A stretch of 64,000 nucleotides of DNA from an uncultured beta proteobacterium (GTDB lineage: Bacteria > Pseudomonadota > Gammaproteobacteria > Burkholderiales > Burkholderiaceae_C), in assembly GCA_903875275.1 (NCBI GenBank), contig CAIQVX010000359.1, forward strand, positions 1 through 64,000, in the 5' to 3' direction. This document shows positions 51,351 to 60,358 of this stretch, piece after piece. The notes below the pieces were generated by a model, which had not been told where the DNA came from, did no database searches, and worked only from the letters and a program-made list of their open reading frames with translations. Position numbers and translations under genes: made by a program. Positions within the stretch are counted from its first letter, which is position 1. Each line of letters begins with the position of its first letter.

Positions 51351-53300
51351 ATGACCGAACTTCGCAACGTTGAGGCCGACCTGTCGCGCTTTCGCGCGCG
51401 GGTGCTGGTGGCCACGGTGGCAGTGATCGTCTGCTTCATGCTGGTCGCTGCCAGACTGGCCTACCTCCAGATCGTGCGCCACGACGACCTGCTGGAACAG
51501 GCCGAGAACAACCGGACCGCGATCGTTCCGGTGGTCCCCAACCGCGGACTGATTTTGGACCGCAACGGCATTGTGCTGGCAAGCAATTACTCGGCCTACA
51601 CACTGGAAGTGACGCCCTCCAAGATCGCCAATCTGGAGCAGACGATCGAGGAACTCTCACTGGTGCTCGATATCACGGCGCGCGACCGTCGTCGCTTCAA
51701 GAAAATTCTGGAGGAATCCAAGAGCTTCGAGTCGCTGCCACTGCGCACCCGCCTCAGCGACGAGGAAGTGGCCAAGTTTGCGGCTCAGCGCTTCCGCTTT
51801 CCAGGCGTCGAGATCAAGGCCCGCCTGTTTCGAAGCTACCCCTACGGCGAACTGGCAAGTCACGTGATCGGCTACATCGGTCGCGTCAATCCGGCAGAAA
51901 AGGAAAAGCTCGATGAGTCCGAGGACCAGGCCAATTACCGGGGCACCGAGTACATAGGCAAACTCGGTGTCGAGCAGAGTTTCGAGTCCCAGTTGCATGG
52001 CACCACCGGTGTCGAATCGGTGGAAACCTCGGCCGGTGGGCGCGCCATGCGCAAACTCGCCAGCAGTCCGGCCACGCCTGGCAACACGGTCAAGCTCTCG
52101 ATCGACATCCGGCTGCAGCACCTGATCGAGCAGTTGTTCGGAGACCGGCGCGGGGCACTGGTGGCCATGGACCCGAAGACCGGCGAAGTGCTGGCCTTCG
52201 TCAGCAAACCCACTTTCGACCCCAACCTGTTTGTTGAAGGCATTGACAGCGAAAACTGGCAGTCACTCAACGAGTCGCCCGACAAACCACTCCTGAACCG
52301 GGCCCTGCGCGGAACCTACCCCCCCGGATCCACCTACAAGCCCTTCATGGCGCTGGCAGCGCTGGAGACCGGAACTCGAACACCCGAGCAGTCCATCTCG
52401 GACCCAGGCTACTTCATGTTTGGCAACCACCGTTTCCGCGATGACAAGGAGGGTGGTCATGGCACGGTGAATATGTACCACTCGATCGTCCAGTCCTGTG
52501 ACACCTACTACTACATACTGGCCAACGATCTCGGCGTGGATACCATCCACGAGCAGATGCAACGCTTCGGCTTTGGCGAACTGACCGGCATTGACGTCTT
52601 TGGCGAGGTGGCAGGCCTGCTGCCCTCGACTGCGTGGAAGCGCAAGGCCTACAAGCGCCCTGATCAGCAGAGGTGGTATTCCGGCGAGACCATCTCGCTG
52701 GGCATCGGCCAGGGCTACAACAACTTCACCATGCTGCAACTGGCTTCGGCCACTGCAACACTGGCCAACAACGGCGTCAAAATGAAACCGCATCTGGTCA
52801 AGGAAGTGGTGGACATCCTGACCCGCGCACCCACCGCGACCACACGCCAATCCGTGGGTCAGGTGATCGCCAGGGAAGCGAATATCGCAGTGATCAAGAA
52901 CGCCCTGATGGGGGTCAACATCGAGGGCACCTCAGCGTCGGCGTTTCGTGGCGCCGGCTACACGAGCGGCGGCAAGACCGGAACGGCGCAGGTGATCCAG
53001 ATTAAGCAGAATGAGAAATACGTCGCTTCCAAGACCGAGGAGCGATTTCGCGACCACGCCCTGTTTACCGCCTTTGCGCCGGCAGAGGAACCCCGGATCG
53101 CCCTGGCCATGGTGGTCGAGAACGCAGGCTTTGGTTCGCAGAACGCCGCTCCCATCGCGCGCCGCGTCTTTGACTACTGGCTGTTACAGCAGTACCCGAG
53201 CGAAGAAGACATTGAAGCGGTTCAAAAGGCGCAGGCCACGGCACCGATCGGCAAACCGCGACCGCTGGCCGAAGTACCCTGGCCACCCCCCGCGCCGTAG
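51351..53300 (+). CDS. mrdA: Penicillin-binding protein 2 (peptidoglycan transpeptidase)
   Basis: ATG 51351 gives 649 residues. A single N-terminal membrane helix (about residues 20-42) is followed by the PBP dimerisation region (PNRGLILDRNGIVLA) and the transpeptidase domain. That domain has the SxxK motif in PPGSTYKP near residue 327, the second motif as QSCDTYY near 383, and KTGT in SGGKTGTAQV near 542. PBP2 makes the cross-links of the lateral wall with RodA and MreBCD. A rodA gene, often found next, does not follow; a terminator lies 25 bases after the stop. Confidence 0.96.
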   Translation: MTELRNVEADLSRFRARVLVATVAVIVCFMLVAARLAYLQIVRHDDLLEQAENNRTAIVPVVPNRGLILDRNGIVLASNYSAYTLEVTPSKIANLEQTIEELSLVLDITARDRRRFKKILEESKSFESLPLRTRLSDEEVAKFAAQRFRFPGVEIKARLFRSYPYGELASHVIGYIGRVNPAEKEKLDESEDQANYRGTEYIGKLGVEQSFESQLHGTTGVESVETSAGGRAMRKLASSPATPGNTVKLSIDIRLQHLIEQLFGDRRGALVAMDPKTGEVLAFVSKPTFDPNLFVEGIDSENWQSLNESPDKPLLNRALRGTYPPGSTYKPFMALAALETGTRTPEQSISDPGYFMFGNHRFRDDKEGGHGTVNMYHSIVQSCDTYYYILANDLGVDTIHEQMQRFGFGELTGIDVFGEVAGLLPSTAWKRKAYKRPDQQRWYSGETISLGIGQGYNNFTMLQLASATATLANNGVKMKPHLVKEVVDILTRAPTATTRQSVGQVIAREANIAVIKNALMGVNIEGTSASAFRGAGYTSGGKTGTAQVIQIKQNEKYVASKTEERFRDHALFTAFAPAEEPRIALAMVVENAGFGSQNAAPIARRVFDYWLLQQYPSEEDIEAVQKAQATAPIGKPRPLAEVPWPPPAP

Positions 53301-53325
53301 ATCGGACTGGCGCAGCAGTGCACGC

Positions 53326-53360
53326 AAAAAAAAGGGCACCAGCGTCGGCTGGTGCCTTTT
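53326..53360. terminator. Bidirectional intrinsic terminator after mrdA
   Basis: GGCACCAGC (53335-53343) pairs perfectly with GCTGGTGCC (53348-53356) around a GTCG loop, with eight A before and TTTT after the stem. It can end transcription of the mre operon from the left, and also leftward transcription of the GMC oxidoreductase operon, whose stop is at 53488. Confidence 0.85.
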
Positions 53361-53487
53361 CTCATTTGTAAGCCCAAACGGGCTGTCTCCACGGTCCTTC
53401 TTCTTCCATCAAGTCGCTGTTGCCAACGCTTGGTGCAACTGTAAGCGCCCCGGGGGACTCCGGCATCAGTGCTTACCCTTTCAGGAT

Positions 53488-55212
53488 TTACCCTCTGGTC
53501 AAAGCCAGGGCGTCCTCGGCAATCCACTGTGCGGCCTTCTCGGCAATCATCAGCGCCGGCGAATTGGTGTTGCCACTGGTGATGGTGGGCATGACACCGG
53601 CATCGACCACGCGCAGGCCAGCAATCAATCCGCCCCGCCCGCGCACGCACAGACGTGAGTCCAGCACCGCCAGCGGATCGTCGGCTGGCCCCATGCGGGT
53701 GGTACCCACCGGATGAAAGATGGTGGTGGCAATGTCGCCAGCGAGCTTGGCCAGTTCATGGTCGCTCTGGTACTGCACACCCGGCTTCCACTCCTGCGGC
53801 TGGTACCTGGCCAGCGCGGGTTGTGCCACGATGCACCGTGTCAGGCGCAGCGAGTCGGCCGCCACCTTGCGATCCTGGTCGGTGCTGAGGTAATTGGGCG
53901 CGATGGCCGGCGCATCCTGGAAATTGCCACTGCGGATCCGGATCCAGCCGCGACTCGTGGGATTGAGGTTGCAGACACTGGCAGTGAACGCGTTGAAACT
54001 GTGCAGGGGCTCGCCAAAGGCCTCCAGACTGAGCGGCTGCACGTGGTACTCAATGTTCGGGTAGGGCTGCTGCGGATCACTGCGCGTGAAGGCACCCAGT
54101 TGCGACGGCGCCATGCTCATGGGGCCGCTGCGCTTGAGCGCGTACTCGAGACCGATCAGGGCCTTGCCCCAGAGCGAACTGGCCTGGGTGTTGAGGGTCT
54201 TGACGCCCTGTACCTTGAACACCGCGCGGATCTGCAGATGATCCTGCAGATTGGCGCCGACGCCGGGAGCATCGTGCACGACGGCGATGCCATGCTCCCG
54301 CAGCAGGGCCGCCGGCCCAATGCCCGAGAGCTGCAGAATCTGCGGCGAGCCGATGCTGCCAGCGCACAAAATCACCTCCGCGCTGGCGCTGGCACAGATC
54401 ATCTGCGACTGATCCCACACCTGCACCCCAACGCAGCGCTGGCTGCCGTCAGCCTGTGTATCAAGCTTCAGCTTGGCCACCTGGGCTGCCGTCCACATCT
54501 CGAAATTGGGTCTTGCGTAACAGGTGGGACGCAAGAAAGCTTTGGCAGTGCTCCAGCGCCAGCCATTACGCTGGTTCACCTCAAAGTAACCAACACCCTC
54601 GTTGTCGCCACGGTTGAAGTCATCGGTGGCGGCAATGCCCGCCTGTTGAGCTGCCTGTGCAAATGCGTCCAGCACATCCCAACGCAGTCGCTGCTTCTCC
54701 ACCCGCCATTCGCCACCGGAACGGCGATGGCGCAGCAGCTTTCGGTAGGGCGTGGAGGCGTCACTCATCAGTTCCGGCGCCACGCCGCGCGCGCCGTGGG
54801 CCGCGCTGGCCCCCTTGTAGTGGTCTTCGTGCAGCTTGAAATAGGGCAAGACATTGTTCCAGGCCCAGGTGTCATCGCCGGTCAGGCGCGCCCACTGGTC
54901 GTAGTCGCGCGACTGCCCGCGCATGTAGATCATGCCGTTGATGCTGCTGCAACCACCCAGGGTCTTGCCGCGCGGGTAGCGCAGCACCCGGCCATTAAGC
55001 CCGGCGTCCGGCTCGGTGCTGTAAAGCCAGTCGGTGCGCGGATTGCCGATGCAGTACAGATAACCGACCGGAATGTGAATCCAGTGGTAATCGTCCTTGC
55101 GACCGGCTTCGATCAGCAGCACCCGCTTGCTGGCGTCGGCTGACAGACGGTTGGCCAGCAGGCAACCCGCAGTGCCGGCACCGACGATGATGTAGTCGAA
55201 CTCGGTACTCAT
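53488..55212 (-). CDS. GMC-family FAD oxidoreductase (choline/alcohol dehydrogenase type)
   Basis: The 574-residue protein opens with the FAD-binding IIVGAGTAGCLLANRLS. It has the GMC signatures GKTLGGCSSINGMIYMRG near residue 84 and ILCAGSIGSPQILQLSGIGP near 285, and the C-terminal catalytic His region HPVGTTRMG with VDAGVMPTITSGNTNSPALMIAEKAA. Members oxidise alcohols such as choline, glucose or polyethylene glycol with FAD. The partner gene two bases upstream is an enoyl-CoA hydratase, which suggests an alcohol that feeds into acyl-CoA degradation, but the substrate is unknown. Confidence 0.92.
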   Translation of the reverse strand: MSTEFDYIIVGAGTAGCLLANRLSADASKRVLLIEAGRKDDYHWIHIPVGYLYCIGNPRTDWLYSTEPDAGLNGRVLRYPRGKTLGGCSSINGMIYMRGQSRDYDQWARLTGDDTWAWNNVLPYFKLHEDHYKGASAAHGARGVAPELMSDASTPYRKLLRHRRSGGEWRVEKQRLRWDVLDAFAQAAQQAGIAATDDFNRGDNEGVGYFEVNQRNGWRWSTAKAFLRPTCYARPNFEMWTAAQVAKLKLDTQADGSQRCVGVQVWDQSQMICASASAEVILCAGSIGSPQILQLSGIGPAALLREHGIAVVHDAPGVGANLQDHLQIRAVFKVQGVKTLNTQASSLWGKALIGLEYALKRSGPMSMAPSQLGAFTRSDPQQPYPNIEYHVQPLSLEAFGEPLHSFNAFTASVCNLNPTSRGWIRIRSGNFQDAPAIAPNYLSTDQDRKVAADSLRLTRCIVAQPALARYQPQEWKPGVQYQSDHELAKLAGDIATTIFHPVGTTRMGPADDPLAVLDSRLCVRGRGGLIAGLRVVDAGVMPTITSGNTNSPALMIAEKAAQWIAEDALALTRG

Positions 55213-55214
55213 GC

Positions 55215-56003
55215 TCAGCGCCCGGCCCAGTTCGGCTTGCGCTTTTCCTGGAAAGCCTTCTGGCCTTCCTTGGCATCCTCGGTGAGGGTGAACAGGGCAA
55301 TCTGGCTCTCGGTGAATGACATCGACTCCTCAAACGCCATGGCCTCGACTTTTTTCATCGTGTACAGGCCGCGCCGGATGGCCGCCGGGGACTTGTCCAG
55401 CAGCCGCTCCAGCAACCATTGCAATTTGAGGTCGACGTCGTCGTCCACGTAATTCACCAGGCCCACTTCGAGCGCCTGCGCGGACGTGATCGGCTCGCCG
55501 GTCAGGCACATTTCATTCAGGATCCGTCGCGGTATCAGATGCTGCAACACGCTGAGCACCTGCGCCGGAAAGACGCCAACCTTCACTTCCGGCAGACCAA
55601 AGATGGCGTGGCGCGCCGCCACCGCCATGTCGCACATGGACATCAGCCCCATGCCGCCCGCCATGCAGGCCCCGTTGACACGGGCAATCAGGGGCACATA
55701 ACTCGCACGCGCGACCCGCAACAACTGCGCCAGATGCCCGTGCGGCTCCGAATAATCGGTGGTAAAGGCCTGCGCCGACTGCAGATCGGCACCGGCGCAG
55801 AAGGCCTTGGTTCCGGTGCCGGTGATGACAATCGCACGAATGTCGCGCCGGCCCTGGGCCCCGGAAATGGCCTGCGTCATTGCTGCCAGCACCGCGTGGC
55901 TCATGGCGTTGCGCCTCTCCTCCCGATGAATGGTCAGCCACAGCACGGGTCCGCGCTGCTCGACAACAAGCTCGGGGGTGGGTGACGAAAGGGTAGTGTT
56001 CAC
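55215..56003 (-). CDS. Enoyl-CoA hydratase/isomerase family protein
   Basis: GTG 56003 with AGGAGAG seven bases upstream gives a normal 262-residue crotonase; the longer open frame is not supported. The protein contains the oxyanion-hole and CoA-binding elements FCAGADLQSAQ, NGACMAGGMGLMSMCDMAVA and FGLPEVKVGVFP, with a crotonase-type C-terminal helix (EGQKAFQEKRKPNW). It should hydrate or isomerise an acyl-CoA. It is two bases from the GMC oxidoreductase start, forming a two-gene operon divergent from mlaE. Confidence 0.9.
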   Translation of the reverse strand: MNTTLSSPTPELVVEQRGPVLWLTIHREERRNAMSHAVLAAMTQAISGAQGRRDIRAIVITGTGTKAFCAGADLQSAQAFTTDYSEPHGHLAQLLRVARASYVPLIARVNGACMAGGMGLMSMCDMAVAARHAIFGLPEVKVGVFPAQVLSVLQHLIPRRILNEMCLTGEPITSAQALEVGLVNYVDDDVDLKLQWLLERLLDKSPAAIRRGLYTMKKVEAMAFEESMSFTESQIALFTLTEDAKEGQKAFQEKRKPNWAGR

Positions 56004-56117
56004 TTGTCTCTCCTGTTTCCGGCATTTTGCCGCAAGCCGCTCGCCATTGGCGTTACGATGGCTGACCAGACACGGCCACCCACTTTCCATTTCAACACTT
56101 TGACAGAGCGCAAGGCG

Positions 56118-57248
56118 ATGCCCGACAAAAGTCCCAACATCACGCGTCGAAGTACGCACGAGGGGATGCATCTGTTGTTGTCGGGTTGCTGGACTGCCGC
56201 ACGGCTGGCCGAGCCCGAGAGCTGGACTCACATTGAACGCATGCTCGCACAGAGTGAGGAGCCCGGCTCCGCACCCCTGACCTGGGACCTGCGCAAACTT
56301 CAACGCCTCGACCACACCGGCGCCCAGCTGCTATGGAACGCCTGGGGTCATCGCTGGCCGGACCAGCTGTTGCTGCTAGAGGCGCAGCGCCCCATGCTGA
56401 ACCGGGTCGCTCACTACGCCCGCACAGCCCCTGCGCCTGCAGGAAGAACACTGTGGCAGTACTTTCTACTGCTGGGCCAGGGACTGCTGGTGGTGACAGA
56501 GCACCTGCAGTCCCTGACACGCCTGATCGGTCAGCTTCTGCTCGACAGTGTGAAGCTGGCAAGGCATCCGGGTCAGGGCCCATGGCGGGACGTGTCCGGA
56601 CACCTGTACCGCATCGGTGCCACCGCATTGCCGATCACGGCGCTGGTCGGCTTCCTGATCGGCGTGGTGCTGGCCTACCTGATGTCGCAGCAATTGCGCC
56701 AGTTTGGCGCGAATTCCCTGATCGTGAATATTCTGGGAATTGCCCTGATCCGCGAGCTCGGACCGGTTCTGGCTGCCATTCTGATTGCCGGGCGCTCCGG
56801 CTCAGCCATCACCGCCCAGATTGGCGTCATGCGTGTCACCGAGGAACTCGACGCGATGCGCGTCATGGGCATCGCCAAGGGTTACCGTCTGGTGCTGCCG
56901 CGCGCCATCGCCATGGCCATTGCGATGCCGCTGCTGACGGTCTGGACCACGCTCGCGGCGCTGCTGGGCGGCATGCTGGCCGCCGACCTGGTGATGGGCG
57001 TCACGCCGGCGTATTTCTTTGAGGCCCTGCCGCGCGCCGTCAATGTGTCCAACCTCGGGCTGGCGGTCGGCAAATCGGTCGTTTTCGGACTGCTGATCGC
57101 CATCATCGGCTGCCACTATGGCCTGCGCGTCAAACCCAACACACAAAGCCTGGGCCAGGGCACAACCGCTTCCGTCGTGTCCTCGATCACCATGGTCATT
57201 CTGGTGGACGCCCTGTTCGCCGTCGTCTTCAAGGACATTGGCCTATGA
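56118..57248 (+). CDS. mlaE: MlaE-type ABC permease with N-terminal STAS-like domain
   Basis: The preferred start is ATG 56118 after CAAGGCG, giving 376 residues; ATG 56058 is an alternative. The first about 100 residues form a STAS-like domain (LTWDLRKLQRLDHTGAQLLW). The MlaE permease domain follows with about five helices and its hallmark segments ELGPVLAAILIAGRSGSAITAQIG and TEELDAMRVMGI. It transports phospholipids or other lipids between inner and outer membrane together with MlaF and an MCE protein. Fusion of STAS and permease replaces the separate MlaB of E. coli. The stop overlaps the ATPase start. Confidence 0.9.
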   Translation: MPDKSPNITRRSTHEGMHLLLSGCWTAARLAEPESWTHIERMLAQSEEPGSAPLTWDLRKLQRLDHTGAQLLWNAWGHRWPDQLLLLEAQRPMLNRVAHYARTAPAPAGRTLWQYFLLLGQGLLVVTEHLQSLTRLIGQLLLDSVKLARHPGQGPWRDVSGHLYRIGATALPITALVGFLIGVVLAYLMSQQLRQFGANSLIVNILGIALIRELGPVLAAILIAGRSGSAITAQIGVMRVTEELDAMRVMGIAKGYRLVLPRAIAMAIAMPLLTVWTTLAALLGGMLAADLVMGVTPAYFFEALPRAVNVSNLGLAVGKSVVFGLLIAIIGCHYGLRVKPNTQSLGQGTTASVVSSITMVILVDALFAVVFKDIGL

Positions 57249-58042
57249 GCCTGGCTGTGGCACCGGTCATCAAGATCCACAAACTCTGGTCGGTGTTCCG
57301 CAACGCTGGCCACGAGTCCGTGATTCATCAGGACCTTGACCTCAACGTCAAGGCCGGCGAGCTGGTGTCCATCGTCGGCGGCTCCGGCAGCGGCAAGACC
57401 GTGCTGCTGCGACAGATCCTGGGTCTGGAAACACCGGCGCGCGGGCGTGTCACGGTACTGGGTCGACCGGCCTCCGAGATGGGTACCCAGGGCGCAGCCA
57501 GCCGCGTTGGCATGCTGTTTCAGCATGGCGCCCTGTTCTCCGCTTTCACGGTCCTGGAAAACATCGCCTTTGCCCTGCGCGAACTCAAGACACTTCCGGC
57601 CGCGCTCATCCGCGACGTCGCCATGGTCAAGCTGCAGATGGTCGGACTTGACCCGTCGCAGGCGCACAAGATGCCAGCCGATTTGTCGGGCGGCATGGTC
57701 AAACGCGTAGCACTGGCGCGCGCGCTGGTGATGGACCCGCCGCTGCTGCTGCTGGACGAACCCACGGCCGGTCTGGACCCCGACAGCGCCGACGCCTTCT
57801 GCAAGCTGCTACGCTCGCTGCACCGCGAGCTCGGTCTGACAGTGCTGATGGTGACGCACGATCTGGACACACTGTTTGAGCTCAGCACCCGCATTGCCGT
57901 GGTGGCCGACAGGCACATCATCGTCAGCGGAACCGCGGCCGAAGTGATGGTCTGTCCCCATCCCTTTGTACGTGATTTTTTTCAAGGTGCCCGCGGACGC
58001 CGCGCAGCAACCTTGTTGCCGCCGGTAGCGGCGTCGGTGTAA
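57245..58042 (+). CDS. mlaF: MlaF-type ABC transporter ATP-binding protein
   Basis: ATG 57245 overlaps the permease stop (ATGA). The 265-residue ATPase has Walker A GGSGSGKTVLL near residue 45, the signature DLSGGMVKRVALARALV near 148 and Walker B LLLLDEPTAGLDP near 172, followed by the H-loop MVTHDLD. It powers lipid transport by the MlaE/MlaD complex. It is followed 22 bases later by the MCE gene, so the four genes 56118-59713 form one operon. Confidence 0.94.
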   Translation: MSLAVAPVIKIHKLWSVFRNAGHESVIHQDLDLNVKAGELVSIVGGSGSGKTVLLRQILGLETPARGRVTVLGRPASEMGTQGAASRVGMLFQHGALFSAFTVLENIAFALRELKTLPAALIRDVAMVKLQMVGLDPSQAHKMPADLSGGMVKRVALARALVMDPPLLLLDEPTAGLDPDSADAFCKLLRSLHRELGLTVLMVTHDLDTLFELSTRIAVVADRHIIVSGTAAEVMVCPHPFVRDFFQGARGRRAATLLPPVAASV

Positions 58043-58064
58043 AAAGGGGAACCTGAGGTCCACC

Positions 58065-59030
58065 ATGGAAAACAAATCTCACGCCATCGCGGCCGGCACC
58101 TTTGTGCTGCTGATGCTGGCACTGCTGATTGCACTGGCAGTCTGGCTGACACGAGACAGCCGGCAGCTGCGCGTCTTCGAGCTGACCAGCCGCGACGCCG
58201 TGAGCGGCTTGCAGGCGCAGGCTTCGGTGCGATTCAAGGGCGTTCCTGTGGGCAAGGTCACTGACATTCAAATCGACCCCCTGGTCAGCGGCCAGGTGCT
58301 GATTCGCATCGCCATCAACGAGCAGGCACCCATCACGCAGACGACCTTTGCCACGCTCGGCTTTCAGGGTGTGACCGGACTCGCCTTCGTGCAGCTTGAT
58401 GACAGTGGCGAGTCAAGTGAAGCGCTGCAGACCAGCGAGCGCCGGCCGCAGCGCATTCCGATGCGACCCAGCCTGCTTTCCAGGCTGTCAGATCAGGGCG
58501 TGCAGATCCTGTCACAACTGGAAGAAACTGCGCGCCGCGTCAACCTGCTGCTGGCGCCAGCCAACCAGCAAAGTCTGCTGTCCGCCGTAACCAGTCTGGA
58601 TCAGGCCGCCGCAAGTATTCAAAGACTCTCCAGTGCCTCCGGCGAGGCCTTGCCGCAGCTGGTCCAGGAAGCCAGCGCCACCCTCAAGGCCGTCAAGGAC
58701 ACGTCGGTGCGCGTAGGTGAAAGTGCGGACGAGGCGCGGCTCTCGGCTCGCGCCTTCCGCTCGGTGACCGAACGTATGAACGAGCCGGGTGGCACGCTGG
58801 ACCAGATTGCCAGCGGCACTGAAACGCTGGACCGCAGCGGGCAAAGTCTCAACACCAGCACCCTGCCCCGTGTCAACCGGGCGCTGGAGGACACAGCCCG
58901 CGGTGCGCGCCAACTTGGCCGCGCCGCCGGGACCCTGCATGAAAACCCGCAGTCGCTGCTGTTCGGTAACCCCGCCATCCCGCCCGGCCCCGGCGAGCCC
59001 GGCTTTGCTGCCAGTCCTGGCAGGCCCTGA
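58065..59030 (+). CDS. mlaD: MlaD-family MCE-domain periplasmic lipid-binding protein
   Basis: The 321-residue protein has one N-terminal membrane helix (AAGTFVLLMLALLIALAVWL). An MCE domain follows (about residues 40-120) with VSGLQAQASVRFKGVPVGKV and the hydrophobic GFQGVTGLAFVQL. A long helical region (about 150-300) then suggests a tube-forming or needle-like extension, longer than E. coli MlaD (183 residues). MCE rings carry lipids across the periplasm. It sits in a transporter operon with permease, ATPase and lipoprotein. Confidence 0.9.
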   Translation: MENKSHAIAAGTFVLLMLALLIALAVWLTRDSRQLRVFELTSRDAVSGLQAQASVRFKGVPVGKVTDIQIDPLVSGQVLIRIAINEQAPITQTTFATLGFQGVTGLAFVQLDDSGESSEALQTSERRPQRIPMRPSLLSRLSDQGVQILSQLEETARRVNLLLAPANQQSLLSAVTSLDQAAASIQRLSSASGEALPQLVQEASATLKAVKDTSVRVGESADEARLSARAFRSVTERMNEPGGTLDQIASGTETLDRSGQSLNTSTLPRVNRALEDTARGARQLGRAAGTLHENPQSLLFGNPAIPPGPGEPGFAASPGRP

Positions 59031-59038
59031 GGAGCTCT

Positions 59039-59713
59039 ATGAACCCGATGATTCGACCGATCCTTGCCTGCCGCCGCCGCTTGCTGACTGCCGCGTTGAT
59101 GCTGGCGCTCTCGGCCTGCTCGCTACAGCAGCAGAACCCCCGCATTGCCATCTACGACTTTGGACCGGGCCCGCTGAGCGCCAGTGCCGTCAATCCGTCA
59201 GGACAACTGCCCGCCCTGCTGCTGGACGTGCTGGACGCCCCTGCCGCACTGGACAGCACGGCCGTGCTCTACCGCCTGGCCTATGCCGACAGCCAGCAAC
59301 TGCGCCCCTACGGGCTGGCGCGCTGGAGCATGACACCGGCGCAGTTGTTGCGCCAGCGCTTGCGCCAGCACCTGGGCCAGCAACGCGCCTTGCTGACTCC
59401 GGGCGACAGCGTCGAGCTCACTGCCGGGCAGCCACTGCGGCTGCAGATTGAGTTGGAGGAGTTCAGCCAGTTGTTCGAGAGCCCCGAAAAAAGCAGTGGC
59501 CTGCTGCGCTTGCGCGCCACGCTGTCGCGCCCTGGTCCCAAAGGCGGCCAATGGCTGGCACAGCGCGGTGTGGTCGTGCGCCGCAGCGCTGACTCGGCCG
59601 ATGCCGCCGCAGGCGTACGGGCTCTGACAGCGGCGACCGACGCCGCAGCGCAGGAACTAGAACAGTGGCTCAAGGAATTTGCGCAGCAGCCAGGCGCGAG
59701 CCCTCAGCGCTGA
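59039..59713 (+). CDS. ABC-type transport auxiliary lipoprotein (PqiC-like)
   Basis: The 224-residue precursor starts at ATG 59039 with GGAG six bases upstream. It has a lipoprotein signal with lipobox LALSAC near residue 26. The mature part matches the auxiliary-lipoprotein layout: an early IYDFGPGP, then the ALRPYGLARWSMTPAQLL-like segment, and strands such as LRLQIELEEFSQLFE. PqiC-type lipoproteins sit in the outer membrane and connect to MCE proteins. It is the last gene of the lipid-transport operon. Confidence 0.85.
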   Translation: MNPMIRPILACRRRLLTAALMLALSACSLQQQNPRIAIYDFGPGPLSASAVNPSGQLPALLLDVLDAPAALDSTAVLYRLAYADSQQLRPYGLARWSMTPAQLLRQRLRQHLGQQRALLTPGDSVELTAGQPLRLQIELEEFSQLFESPEKSSGLLRLRATLSRPGPKGGQWLAQRGVVVRRSADSADAAAGVRALTAATDAAAQELEQWLKEFAQQPGASPQR

Positions 59714-59752
59714 CAAGAAACCAACACACCGCTGATCGGGTTCAAAAATTCT

Positions 59753-59766
59753 TTGATTTAAATCAA
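59753..59766. promoter_or_regulatory. FNR/ANR-type operator upstream of the cytochrome block
   Basis: TTGATTTAAATCAA is a perfect 14-base palindrome and matches the FNR/ANR/Dnr consensus TTGAT-N4-ATCAA in all fixed positions. It lies 130 bases before the cytochrome c start. A TAGGAT at 59782-59787, followed by an AT-rich stretch, could be the -10 element. The spacing would place the box close to the -35 region, as expected for an activator. The likely effect is induction of the cytochrome genes when oxygen is low; the regulator itself is not in the window. Confidence 0.75.
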
Positions 59767-59826
59767 CCAGATCTCATACGATAGGATATCGGGGTACGCG
59801 GTAGACTTCAGAAGGTTTATCCTGTC

Positions 59827-59849
59827 AGCCAAGTAACCTCGGGTTGGCT
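59827..59849 (+). other. Stem-loop in the leader of the cytochrome c gene
   Basis: AGCCAA (59827-59832) pairs with TTGGCT (59844-59849) in the predicted untranslated leader, with an alternative AACC/GGTT pairing inside. The stem is short and its role is unknown; it could affect mRNA stability or be chance. Confidence 0.25.
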
Positions 59850-59895
59850 TGGGGTTGCCGTAAACTCGTTAAATCTGTTACCTGAAAGGCTTGAA

Positions 59896-60237
59896 ATGAA
59901 ATTGAAACAACTCGCCGTGCCCTTCGCCATCGCGATGCTGGCCGGACTCTCCACGCAAACCATGGCAGCCGTCGACGCCGACGCAGCAGCGGCTTTGTTC
60001 AAGAAGAATGACTGCGGCAAGTGCCATTCCATCGACAAGTCCAAGAAGGGGCCGGCGCTGAAGAAGATTGCCGCCAATTACAAGGGCAAGGCTGACGGCC
60101 AGGCCAGCATCATCAAGAACATCACGACTGGCCCGAAGGTCAAACTTGACGACGGCAGCCAGGAAGAGCACAAGATCATCGACACCAAGGATCAGGCGGC
60201 CCTCAAGAATCTGGCTGACTGGATTCTGGCGCAGTAA
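59896..60237 (+). CDS. Small monoheme c-type cytochrome without a Met ligand
   Basis: The 113-residue precursor has a Sec signal peptide ending TMAA and one heme-binding motif, CGKCH, at residues 40-44. It is a class I fold by length and layout. The mature part contains no Met, so the usual Met axial ligand is absent. The only other His is His92 (EEHK), in the region where Met normally lies, suggesting bis-His ligation and a low redox potential. It precedes the decaheme genes by 130 bases and follows the FNR-type site, so it probably acts as a periplasmic electron shuttle to the Mtr proteins. Confidence 0.88.
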   Translation: MKLKQLAVPFAIAMLAGLSTQTMAAVDADAAAALFKKNDCGKCHSIDKSKKGPALKKIAANYKGKADGQASIIKNITTGPKVKLDDGSQEEHKIIDTKDQAALKNLADWILAQ

Positions 60238-60337
60238 CAACCAGACTGCCCCTCGGGATGCGGAATGGTTCAACATTTGGGATGAATTGCAAAGAGATAA
60301 CGGTATCGCGCTAACCGCTTAGAGCAGTTCGTGTCGT

Positions 60338-60358
60338 GTCGTTTAACCTGGAAACGAC
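60338..60358 (+). other. Perfect stem-loop next to the decaheme cytochrome ribosome site
   Basis: GTCGTTT (60338-60344) and AAACGAC (60352-60358) form a perfect seven-pair stem with a seven-base loop, directly before GGAG at 60359-60362 and ATG 60368. It could set the mRNA 5' end or modulate translation of the large cytochrome. There is no T-run, so it is not a terminator. Confidence 0.4.

Noticed and set aside
53713-55143. Long open frame (476 codons) antisense to the GMC oxidoreductase
   Set aside because: The oxidoreductase motifs are complete on the minus strand; the other frame has no recognisable domain.
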